A stretch of 25,564 nt of DNA from JAQVUB01 sp033809415. Its GTDB lineage: Bacteria; Verrucomicrobiota; Lentisphaeria; Oligosphaerales; Oligosphaeraceae. The notes beneath the pieces were generated by a model. The model was not told the origin of the DNA, did not search any database, and was given only the letters and a program-made list of their open reading frames with translations. The translations under genes were made by a program, and so were the position numbers. The DNA is taken from assembly GCA_033809415.1 (NCBI GenBank), contig JAPXLT010000029.1, forward strand, positions 1-25,564, given 5' to 3'. Shown piece by piece: positions 1-7,437 of this stretch (its first letter is position 1; every line of letters starts with the position of its first letter).

Positions 1-1262
1 TTTTCGGGTTGTGCATTGGCTTCGCCCTGATACCAGATGACCCCGCGTATCGGATACTGGCGAAGAGGCGCGATCATGCCATTGTAAAGACTTGTTGGCA
101 GACGTGGCGAAATCATTTTGAATTCCAATTTTGCAGCCCGGAACAGCCATTCCCCGCCAACAGGCACTTTGTCTTCGCTTCCCTTGCGCTGAAGAAACAT
201 CACTTTATCCGGACCGATCAGCCCGCCCCAACCGATCTTGAAAGTTTTTACGGCAAGCAGATTTTTGCCTGCTTTGGATAGGGCACCTGGGATTTCATAA
301 ACCCTGACAGCAAGAGTATGCTGCGTGGTTTTTCCAATTTCGGTGCCATTGAAAAAAGTGGTTTCATAATCGTCTATCTTTCCCAGAGACAGAATCAAGT
401 CTTGACCCGCCCAATCCGCCGGGAGTTCGATTTCCTTGCGTGCCCAGATGACCCCGTCATATTCTACCGGGTGTAATTCATAATCCCAATGGATGCGGCG
501 TTTTTGCCGGTTCCAGTTTTCTAAAGGGATTCCTTCTTCCATCCAGTTTGAGTCATCCAGATCAACGTTGGTGGGTGCCTGTTCGAGAGCCTGGATGGAT
601 TTCTGCAATCCGGCATAGCTTCCGGCGGTTTCCGGGAGACTGTGCAAAGCCTCTGCCGACATCCAGCTTTCCGCAGCAGTGCCTCCATGGCTGGCGGTGA
701 TGATGCCGACCGGTACCTTCAGTTCCTGGCGCAGTTCCTTTGCAAAATACCAGGCAACGGCAGAAACACCCTTCGCCGTTTCAGGCGTAGCAGCAACCCA
801 GCGACCATGCACATCGCTGACGGGCGTGGCGGAGGTCTTTAGGCCGACCCGAAAAATCCGCAGGTCAGGGTCCTCTGCAGTGCGGATTTCGGCGTCGGCC
901 TGGTCTGTATGCTGTAACGCCATATTCATATTGGATTGACCGGAAGCCAGCCAGACTTCACCAAACAGAACATTGTGAAAAATTTTCGATCCGGAGGCGG
1001 CAGCGATTTTAAAAACATGGGGGCCTCCAGGCGCTTGCGGTGGCAGCTCGATCATCCAACAGCCATTGGCTGCTGCCTTGCCGGAGAAAACCTTGCCGTC
1101 AATTTCGATCTGGACGGTCTCGTCCGGGGCGCTTTTACCCTGAATTTTCAAGGATCGTCCAGCCTGAAGCACCATGTTATCGGCATAGAGACCGGATAGT
1201 TCCAGCGCATGCAAGGAAGATAGGCAGCAGGCAGTCGCCAGCAGGAAAAGTAGAAAGGTCAT
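1..1262 (-). CDS. Sialate O-acetylesterase (SASA family), secreted; 3' end outside window
   Basis: The frame is open from the left window edge, so 420 N-terminal residues are present and the C-terminus is missing. Residues 1-19 form a signal peptide ending SLHA. Then come the family hallmarks: YADNMVLQ (27-33), the GEVWLASGQSNM block with the likely nucleophile Ser110, HGGTAAESWM, and GVIWYQGEANA close to the window edge. Known members remove O-acetyl groups from sialic acids or from acetylated plant polysaccharides such as xylan; substrate cannot be told here. The catalytic His expected near the C-terminus lies outside the window. GGAG sits 8 nt before the ATG at 1262. An in-frame ATG at 1268 overlaps the upstream LamG gene's TGA as ATGA, so the two genes are probably translationally coupled whichever start is used. 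Confidence 0.9.
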   Translation of the reverse strand, partial: MTFLLFLLATACCLSSLHALELSGLYADNMVLQAGRSLKIQGKSAPDETVQIEIDGKVFSGKAAANGCWMIELPPQAPGGPHVFKIAAASGSKIFHNVLFGEVWLASGQSNMNMALQHTDQADAEIRTAEDPDLRIFRVGLKTSATPVSDVHGRWVAATPETAKGVSAVAWYFAKELRQELKVPVGIITASHGGTAAESWMSAEALHSLPETAGSYAGLQKSIQALEQAPTNVDLDDSNWMEEGIPLENWNRQKRRIHWDYELHPVEYDGVIWARKEIELPADWAGQDLILSLGKIDDYETTFFNGTEIGKTTQHTLAVRVYEIPGALSKAGKNLLAVKTFKIGWGGLIGPDKVMFLQRKGSEDKVPVGGEWLFRAAKLEFKMISPRLPTSLYNGMIAPLRQYPIRGVIWYQGEANAQPE

Positions 1263-1264
1263 TT

Positions 1265-2020
1265 TCATTTCTCCAGTGTTTGTAATGTCTCTTCGTATAA
1301 CTTTTTCAATTCGTCATTGGTCAATTTCCGGTCTAAGACGGAGAATTCATCGAGCAAAATCTGGGTGCTTCCGGTGTCGTTGAGTTGGCAGGCCAGCATC
1401 ATCCATTCAGACGTACCTTTGGCCAGCGGCTTTTTCAAGGTTTTTTCCTGCACGGGGCGTCCATCGACGGAAATCCCAATGGACTCCGGCGTCCAGGTGA
1501 CGGCGATCATATGCCATTCGCCATTTTTCCAATCGCGTCCGCTACCGACATTGTCGACGCCCGCACTCACCCAATCTTTGCGTTCAGCGGTTTCAACATT
1601 GACATAAATCCGGTTTTTTCCCCAGGGGGCTTTTTGGCGTCCCAGGATTATCTTGGTATCACCGGTCCAGGCGATGAAAGGGAAAAGATACGGCTCGATT
1701 TCCAGTTTTGTCCACTGGTGTGGCGCGATCCAGAACATAAGCGTTCCAGGGCGGGACAAGTCCAGATTGTCCTTGGCCTTGTATACGACTCTGCCAATAT
1801 ACAACGCTTTGCCCAGCAGCCCCGGAACAAAACGCGAATCCTTGAATTCCGAGTGGATCGATTTTTCTGAGGCGGCTACCACAGGAAGACAGACCTCGTC
1901 ATCGAAATTCACATGAAAAATCAGCCGGTCCCCGAATTTTTCAATGACCGGGTTGACGATATCCCGGGCTGTTGCGGTAAGGAAAGCGGCAGCAATGATG
2001 GCGATGAGCATTTTAGACAT
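1265..2020 (-). CDS. Secreted LamG/concanavalin A-like domain protein
   Basis: 251 residues. A hydrophobic signal peptide (about 1-18, ending TATA) precedes a single LamG-like beta-sandwich covering most of the chain. Typical segments are LIFHVNFDD, the LSRPGTLMFWI strand, the GEWHMIAVTWTPESIGISVDGRPV strand pair, and the closing ILLDEFSVLDRKLTNDELKKLYEE, which matches the usual LamG end with its short C-terminal helix. This fold in secreted PVC proteins usually binds carbohydrate; no catalytic residues can be assigned. The stop overlaps the first possible ATG of the esterase gene, so both are likely one transcript acting on the same polymer outside the cytoplasm. No convincing Shine-Dalgarno precedes the ATG, and a short 7-bp tandem array lies about 50 bp upstream. 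Confidence 0.8.
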   Translation of the reverse strand: MSKMLIAIIAAAFLTATARDIVNPVIEKFGDRLIFHVNFDDEVCLPVVAASEKSIHSEFKDSRFVPGLLGKALYIGRVVYKAKDNLDLSRPGTLMFWIAPHQWTKLEIEPYLFPFIAWTGDTKIILGRQKAPWGKNRIYVNVETAERKDWVSAGVDNVGSGRDWKNGEWHMIAVTWTPESIGISVDGRPVQEKTLKKPLAKGTSEWMMLACQLNDTGSTQILLDEFSVLDRKLTNDELKKLYEETLQTLEK

Positions 2021-2070
2021 TGTGTGGGTTTCCCAGTTGCACGGTTCATTAGTAATGCCTCTGTAGTACA

Positions 2071-2095
2071 GGGGTGCGGGGTGCGGGGTGCGTGG
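2071..2095. repeat. Short 7-bp tandem array (GGGGTGC-like)
   Basis: About three and a half copies of a GGGGTGC-type heptamer. It is the same class as the longer arrays at 13507, 14928 and 25497 and lies in the leader of the LamG gene. Confidence 0.75.
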
Positions 2096-2235
2096 GAACA
2101 GGGACAGAGGTACAGTTTAACCTAAAAAAACAGTCAAAGCTGATTTTTTTCTTCTAATTCCTTTGTTTTCAATGTTTTGTGAAGTTCATGCCGTTCGCCG
2201 TGTTGGTGAACATGGCATACTATCCCTCAAAATCT

Positions 2236-2300
2236 TCTTTTTCGTGAAAGATTTTTTCTGGAAAGAAAGCTCCAAGTCATTGGCATATAAGCACTTTCCT
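2236..2300 (+). repeat. Partial copy of dispersed element S
   Basis: The segment from GAAAGATTTTTTCTGGAAAG through CTCCAAGTCATTGGCATA recurs at 9011-9052 and, inverted, near 15490-15535. Here it lacks the 9-bp and 11-bp tandem units present in the other two copies and runs directly into the compound element that starts near 2305. Confidence 0.7.
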
Positions 2301-2304
2301 GTCT

Positions 2305-2750
2305 GATTGTGGTGCCTTTACAAGGCACTGTCTTTGGGGGGCATCTCACCCCAGGCTGAAGCCTGGGGTTAAGCATGGTGAAGCGCCTACGGCGCAAAGC
2401 GTTATGCCGTAAGGCGACTGATCGACCAATCTGCATCCTGCCGCTTGCACATGGGAGCGTTCGAGCGTGGGACCTGAACTTTTCATTTCTGTAAGATAAC
2501 TACATCATTTCACCTCAATTTGTAGTTATCACTGTTGCGCAGTGAGGTAGCTACAAATTTCACGGTATCAAGCATCAAATGTTGTTAAACAGCAGTAGTT
2601 ATCCTGTCGCCGTGAAAAATTCAGGGTGAGAGGGCAAACATCAATCACACAACCGGGTCGGTTGCGCTACTTTTTAAACCGCATGCAATTCCATACGTCA
2701 AAGTAACACTTCTACAAATTTTTCCGTGCTCTCCGTGGACAAAAAAATAG
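2305..2750 (+). repeat. Compound dispersed repeat, copy 1 (interrupted by a MITE-like insert)
   Basis: Matches 19705-19990 over its whole length except for an extra ~155 bp at 2473-2625. It contains serial hairpins: GTGCCTT-TAC-AAGGCAC (2312-2328), ACCCCAGGCT-GA-AGCCTGGGGT (2348-2369), GCGCC-TAC-GGCGC shortly after, and CAACC-GGGTC-GGTTG (2650-2664). It ends with the CTTTTTAAACCGCATGCAAT and TCCGTGCTCTCCGTGGAC segments also seen elsewhere in the window. No credible protein is encoded; the open frames over it are repeat-derived. Whether it is transcribed as structured RNA is unknown. Confidence 0.8.
2473..2625. mobile_element. MITE-like insertion (153 bp) with 13-bp terminal inverted repeats
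   Basis: Found by comparing copy 1 of the compound repeat with the uninterrupted copies at 19705 and (inverted) 22978. The extra DNA is bounded by CCTGAACTTTTCA (2473-2485) and TGAAAAATTCAGG (2613-2625), inverted repeats matching at 12 of 13 positions. The flanks GTGGGA (2467-2472) and GTGAGA (2626-2631) resemble a degenerate 6-bp target duplication. Inside are GATAACTACA (2495-2504) with its perfect complement TGTAGTTATC (2521-2530), and a competing longer hairpin at 2517-2559. It encodes nothing, as expected for a non-autonomous element. No matching transposase is visible in the window. Confidence 0.6.
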
Positions 2751-2792
2751 ATTCTAATTGCCGATCAACGGAAAAAGTCAACTGCTTTTTTA

Positions 2793-2890
2793 GGTTTAAA
2801 AGTGGCGCGACCGTCCCGGTTGCGATGCCCTGACTGTCGTGGGATGCACCTTATCCTGTCCACTACGTCTGACCCGCACCACGCACCACA
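2793..2890 (-). repeat. Degenerate inverted partial copy of the compound repeat plus array remnant
   Basis: GGTTTAAAAGTGGCGCGACC followed by GTCCCGGTTGCGATG is the inverted, diverged counterpart of 2650-2690. It continues into GTCCACTACGTCTGACC and CACCACGCACCACAG, which look like decayed 9-bp and 7-bp array units in reverse orientation. Together with 2305-2750 this fills the 885-bp gap between the LamG gene and the pseudopilin gene. Confidence 0.6.
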
Positions 2891-2905
2891 GACCCTTTAC
2901 GTTCA

Positions 2906-3559
2906 TTAATTGCCGCGATCGGTATAGTAGTACCATGGCCAGAGATTGTAGCCTGCTGCATTTTTTGAACGCACCGGCACCTTATGCCAGTTTGCATTTT
3001 CCAGGTGTCCGTCAACGAAAAAGATATTGCAGGAATTTCCGGCATGTGAGAATCTGGGGCCCTGGTTGGCAAGATCATTGTCCGAGACGGAATAGCTGCC
3101 TTTTTCAACATCAAAATAATATCCCTTGATCGATGGCTTCGCGATCTTTTGAATTCTGGGCCAGCGCCAGTTGTTAGCCGCAGTGTATTGCATAATCGAA
3201 CCGCTGATCCCATAGTCATACCCTTTGCCATAGATAGTGAATGCGATGGATGAATCACGTGAAGGGCATTTGATCAGTTTTGTGATGGTTTTGTCATATT
3301 GTGGCGAGGTGACTGCCAGACTCCACCATTGCGCCCACATATAGGAATATCCCGGACCGGCAATATTGGAGGTGAACATGCAACCATCGTTCTCATCCAT
3401 GTAAAACATGAAATTCTGCCCAATCTGCCGCATCTGATTCATACAGGTAATCAATTTGGCACGATCACGCGCTTTGTTCAAGGCCGGAAGCAGCATGGAC
3501 GCCAGAATCGCGATGATGGCGATGACGACCAGCAACTCAATTAAAGTGAATTTCTTCAT
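2906..3559 (-). CDS. Pseudopilin-like protein (type II secretion/type IV pilin N-terminus, H-x-DG tail)
   Basis: 217 residues. The N-terminus is a class III prepilin signal (KKFTLIELLVV) followed by a long hydrophobic helix to about residue 27; the conserved Glu8 is present, but Lys replaces the usual Gly before the Phe. A globular part follows, ending in SHAGNSCNIFFVDGH, a one-residue-longer version of the H-X9-DG processing-associated signature common in PVC pseudopilins. Such proteins occur in many copies per genome in Lentisphaerota and are thought to sit in the inner membrane or at the surface; no defined role is established. Start chosen because GGGAGG (3566-3571) lies 6 nt upstream. 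Only 14 nt separate it from the large hydrolase gene upstream, so it is the last gene of that operon. Confidence 0.85.
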   Translation of the reverse strand: MKKFTLIELLVVIAIIAILASMLLPALNKARDRAKLITCMNQMRQIGQNFMFYMDENDGCMFTSNIAGPGYSYMWAQWWSLAVTSPQYDKTITKLIKCPSRDSSIAFTIYGKGYDYGISGSIMQYTAANNWRWPRIQKIAKPSIKGYYFDVEKGSYSVSDNDLANQGPRFSHAGNSCNIFFVDGHLENANWHKVPVRSKNAAGYNLWPWYYYTDRGN

Positions 3560-3573
3560 GTTTTTCCTCCCAC

Positions 3574-6500
3574 TTACTGTTCAAGGCTTAAAACGACATA
3601 ATCATGATTGTTTATGGATACAGACAGAATACCATTTCTGCTGTTGGAAACTTTTCCCGATTCCATATCGGTGGCTTGTGCGGCGGTGGCAATCCGATAT
3701 TCGCCTCCGCCGCCATAGTCGCAAATCATCAGCAGGGTTTTTCCTGGCTTGACCAGGGCGATGCTGGAGTGGTCCGGGCCGTCAATCTCGAAGGGAAAAT
3801 TCTCATCCCAGTAATTATGTACTTGGACTTCCTTGCTGCCATATCCGAATTCATAGAATGACAGCAACGTTTCCCAGTAGTGTTTCCGCCGTGAATCTGT
3901 CCAGCGCAGCTCATGGGTCAGCATGACTCCTGTGGCGGTACGTTCGCACCAGGCAACCTGTTTGGGGGTGCCGCTGACGGGTGCTAGGACAGCGGGGTAA
4001 TTACCGAATTGGCGTCCGATTGACAAGGCTCGTATGTATTCTTTCGAGTAGCGGTTTTGAAAGTCATTGAATCCGTTGTGGTCTTCCCAGTCATAGTTCA
4101 TGCTTGCGAAAGAGCAGATGGGAGCAATGGCGGTATTGGTCATATGAACCATGTTCCTTGCGGGACGTCCCAACTCGGTTTGCAGGACAGCAGTGCGCCG
4201 GATGAGTTCGCGCATGTTGAAGAGTCCTGTTGATGGCTGGATTGTTCCATCCGGCAGGCGGTATGCTTCGGTGGTGACCATATTGAAGTTTGCGTTAAGA
4301 AAAACGTCATCCCAGTAGATCGCGTCGCAGGCGCCGCTTGTAAACATGTGCTTGTACCACCACATGGCGTAGTCACGGAAACTGTCAACGGGGTCAAGAT
4401 CGTAAGCGACCCCGGAGAGCCACTTGAAGTCGCGTTGAATAAATGAGTGCCGGTACCATTCGTTGACAAAAGTCTGCCCTTCCCGGGTGTCCCATCGTAC
4501 GCCACGGGCATTGGTATAAAACATGACAGGATCGCTGAGCGGATCTTTGGTGTTTGCAACTATGTGGAACCCTCCATTGACATGATTGACATAGTTCTTC
4601 AAAGCATTGTCATAAGCCGTGCTGCCCTTGGTGCCTGGCAGAGGATATTTGCTGATCCATTCGTCAATGAACGCCTGATTTTTCTGGCCGCTCTGACGAG
4701 TTTTACCCAATTCCTGCCAGAAGCGGATGTCCTCATAAAGCGGATAAATATCCAGGCAGGCCGAGGGTGCCCCCCAATAATAACAGCTGCCCAGAAAATG
4801 GCAGCGCCAGTCAAATTGCTTGATCTTTGAGTTTCCGTACCAGGACCACATATTCCATTTGCGCCAGTTCTCCGGCATCGGTTTAAGCGGAGTGGCTAGA
4901 AAGCCAATCAGAATATCGCGTTTTTCGGAAATCGTTACCGGTTCAGCGATCAGATTCAGCACTAGATTGAGAGTGTCGCCCTGTCGGATCAGTTCCTGGC
5001 AGGGGATCGAGTTGGAAATGCTCCAGTTGCGGTCATTTTCGCCGAAGACACTAAGTCCTCTCGATTCCCCTCCCAGCCAGATGTACGGGACATAGTTGCC
5101 CACAATGGAATTGCGTGCGCATTTGCTGCCATCCCAGACCCGTCCTTCTCCCTCCGGGGTTCTCCCTCCGTAGTTGATGCGGATACCGTCGGTGCAGGTA
5201 TGCATCAGCGTCATCTGAGCATTGTCCAGGGGGATGATCAGCCTCAGGCTGTCGATAGGCTCTGTCGATGGATTCAGGGTCAGCGTCCATTTCATCATGC
5301 CGTCATAATCCCATTTCGCGTGACTGGCTGCCTTCAAGGTGCCGATCGTGAAATTGGAAAGTGTTTCGACGCGTTCGGGATTTTTTATTATGAAATGGAG
5401 TTTTCCGGCAGCGATTTTTGCGGGTTTGCCATGGGTCGTGGCTTCGAGTCGCATGCCTCCTTCTTTGAGCAGGGAACGTTCAGCAGCAGTTGCCTGCGCC
5501 CATAATCCCAGGGAATTGAGTTCATGTTTTCGCAGAGCTGTTTGCAGAGTATTTCCGTTGACTGATATCGGTGTGAAGGGGGGCACAATCGTTTCGGATT
5601 TGCCGAGCGGATTTCCTTCCCACTCCAGTATGTTGCGAACGAATTTACGGATGATTTTCCCGTTTGGAATCCCGTCAACATTGAATTCCAGCGAGTATTC
5701 ACTTTGTTTTGTGCTGCTGCTGTGAGCTTTCAGATCGGGGATGTCCCAGATCATTTCATAAAGGTCTTCTCGGACGAGAGGTATGTCAGTGGATGCCAGT
5801 TGGGTGCCGGAATGATCTTTCAGTACTGCCGAAACCCTTTGTACTGCCTTCTTGTTCTGGAGTGAGCCGGTGTTGACCTGCAACAGTATCGCATCCGAGG
5901 AGGGATAATATGCGAAATTTACTGCCAGACGGTCGGAGTCGGCTTCATTGCCGGAACTAAAAATCGGTCCTTCGGTTTCGACTTCCCAGACGAAAAACCG
6001 GGAGTAATAGACTTTCTGACCATCTGTCGAGCTTACTTTCAGGGTGGTTGCCAGGGATTCATTGTCCAAGGCGGCTCCTTGGCAGTCAACGACAACTGTC
6101 TGTTCCGGCTGAATGATCAGGTCGGCCTTCTTTTCTCCAGGCTGTGAATTCACCGGTTTGACCTGGATGTCAGCTTTGACTTGGATGGGGGCTTTGCCTG
6201 GATTATAGATTGACATGCGGATGTCATAGCCATTCGAGGCTCTGTCTTTGAGCTGGATGTGCTGCACTACCGGGGCTTCCTCATCCCAGGAAACGACCGG
6301 TATGAAATCACGACTGGCAAATACCGCCTTGGCAGATTCCCAAGAGGTCTGGATCGAATGCCCGCCTGCAAGCTGAGTCCAGGTGCGGCAAATGCGAAAG
6401 CCTCTTTCCTTTGGCATGGTTCCCGCAGCCAAACCCAAATCGGAGAGTGGCAGAGCCGCTTCAAAATCCCAGGTATCATCGTGTACCGTGCCTTTGACTT

Positions 6501-6972
6501 CCCAGTTCCCACGCCAGGGTTCGGGGTTGCCTCCTGTATTTCCCTGACAATAGAGAGTCCCCCTGTTGTTGATGATGCTATGAAGGATTTTGAGGTTTTT
6601 AGCCTGCATGTCCGGGATGATGACGATTTCAACATTGTCATCGGCAGTCACTGCTATGTTGTTGCCGGGTCTTGGCATGGCCCGCTGGCGTATGCCATCC
6701 GGAGGGGTCTGGCTGCGTACCGCAAAGTATAGTTTATCCCCATCACTGCCGACAAAAAACGATGCTTCGCCGGGGAAAGCTTTTGGTCCGCGCAGGACAA
6801 AGCGTTCCATACGGGCGGCACCCTTCCATTCCTCGAGGACGATACGTCCATCGATCTGCGGCGCTTTTTGCATCAGCGGAATGCGAAGACGGGGTGTCTC
6901 AAGTTGTTCTGCCTGCGTACAGTGAATGATAGCCATTCCCAGCGCAATAAATGTCGTTTTTTTCCAGTTCAT
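3574..6972 (-). CDS. Large secreted CBM9-like / glycoside-hydrolase-like protein
   Basis: 1132 residues with a signal peptide (about 1-21, ending HCTQA). Residues ~28-215 resemble a CBM9/DOMON-like carbohydrate-binding sandwich: APQIDGRIVLEEWKGA, KLYFAVRSQTP, TADDNVEIVIIP. The middle (~230-700) is probably beta-sandwich modules. The last third looks like an aromatic-rich TIM barrel (MWSWYGNSK, GVAYDLDPVDSF near 855, DAIYWDDVF near 885, ASMNYDWEDHNGF), and the chain closes with a short beta domain. This is similar in style to GH123/DUF6067-type proteins of Lentisphaerota, but I cannot fix the family; acidic residues of YWDD are catalytic candidates only by inference. AGGAG is 8 nt before the ATG. 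Its ATG overlaps the stop of the broken upstream gene as ATGA, showing an old operon with the GntR-type regulator. Confidence 0.8.
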   Translation of the reverse strand: MNWKKTTFIALGMAIIHCTQAEQLETPRLRIPLMQKAPQIDGRIVLEEWKGAARMERFVLRGPKAFPGEASFFVGSDGDKLYFAVRSQTPPDGIRQRAMPRPGNNIAVTADDNVEIVIIPDMQAKNLKILHSIINNRGTLYCQGNTGGNPEPWRGNWEVKGTVHDDTWDFEAALPLSDLGLAAGTMPKERGFRICRTWTQLAGGHSIQTSWESAKAVFASRDFIPVVSWDEEAPVVQHIQLKDRASNGYDIRMSIYNPGKAPIQVKADIQVKPVNSQPGEKKADLIIQPEQTVVVDCQGAALDNESLATTLKVSSTDGQKVYYSRFFVWEVETEGPIFSSGNEADSDRLAVNFAYYPSSDAILLQVNTGSLQNKKAVQRVSAVLKDHSGTQLASTDIPLVREDLYEMIWDIPDLKAHSSSTKQSEYSLEFNVDGIPNGKIIRKFVRNILEWEGNPLGKSETIVPPFTPISVNGNTLQTALRKHELNSLGLWAQATAAERSLLKEGGMRLEATTHGKPAKIAAGKLHFIIKNPERVETLSNFTIGTLKAASHAKWDYDGMMKWTLTLNPSTEPIDSLRLIIPLDNAQMTLMHTCTDGIRINYGGRTPEGEGRVWDGSKCARNSIVGNYVPYIWLGGESRGLSVFGENDRNWSISNSIPCQELIRQGDTLNLVLNLIAEPVTISEKRDILIGFLATPLKPMPENWRKWNMWSWYGNSKIKQFDWRCHFLGSCYYWGAPSACLDIYPLYEDIRFWQELGKTRQSGQKNQAFIDEWISKYPLPGTKGSTAYDNALKNYVNHVNGGFHIVANTKDPLSDPVMFYTNARGVRWDTREGQTFVNEWYRHSFIQRDFKWLSGVAYDLDPVDSFRDYAMWWYKHMFTSGACDAIYWDDVFLNANFNMVTTEAYRLPDGTIQPSTGLFNMRELIRRTAVLQTELGRPARNMVHMTNTAIAPICSFASMNYDWEDHNGFNDFQNRYSKEYIRALSIGRQFGNYPAVLAPVSGTPKQVAWCERTATGVMLTHELRWTDSRRKHYWETLLSFYEFGYGSKEVQVHNYWDENFPFEIDGPDHSSIALVKPGKTLLMICDYGGGGEYRIATAAQATDMESGKVSNSRNGILSVSINNHDYVVLSLEQ

Positions 6973-7428
6973 GCGTGTGTCTCCTGGGGGATACGGTAAA
7001 GGAACTCGAAATGTATTCCGTCTGCATATTGCGTGAAGATTTTTTTATCGTCTAGTTCAATCGCTTCGATGAAGACTGATTGCCTGTCATTATGCTGCAC
7101 ATTAACAAGCTGGTGATGTCTTTGCATCATTTTTCTACAGTCATGCCAGGAGGGTGTATACCAGCGCGGGCGTTCCTGGACTTCATTCAGTGGCAGTGCT
7201 CCGAGAGCCAGTTCGAGTTCGGCGCCGGCAATGTTTTTTGGGAATGCATAACCATATTCGCAGTGATAGAGGCGGATGCCGTGGTATGCGACTTGGAAAA
7301 AGGGGGTGTTTTCGTGCCTTTTCGTGTCTTTTCGTTGTTAAAAAATTGGTCACTGCCCATCGTGCTGTCCGCTTTTCAAAAGTGCAGAAAACATCTTCAG
7401 TAATGGTCAGCTTCCAAAGGTTGAACAT
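6969..7428 (-). pseudogene. Small operon gene broken by a repeat and a frameshift
   Basis: The ATG at 7428 has AAGGA 5 nt upstream, directly after the GntR gene's TGA, and reads MFNLWKLTITEDVFCTFEKR. After about 28 codons it enters a CACGAAAAGGCACGAAA repeat (7311-7346) and is then out of frame. A different frame, with no early start codon and a TAA inside the repeat (7338-7340), encodes about 110 plausible residues beginning VAYHGIRLYHCEYGYAFP and ending FEFLYRIPQETHA. Its TGA overlaps the next gene's ATG (ATGA). Good ribosome site at one end and a coupled stop at the other argue for one original gene of about 140 residues. I do not recognise the family. The junction contains runs of five C and five T, so an indel error is also possible. 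Confidence 0.65.
7311..7346 (-). repeat. CACGAA-type short repeat inside the broken gene
   Basis: On the minus strand it reads TTAACAACGAAAAGACACG then AAAAGGCACGAAAA, nearly the same as 22868-22900 and related to copies at 13400, 15300, 17294 and 18962. It carries the in-frame stop that separates the two halves of the disrupted gene. Confidence 0.7.
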
Positions 7429-7437
7429 GGGTGTCCT

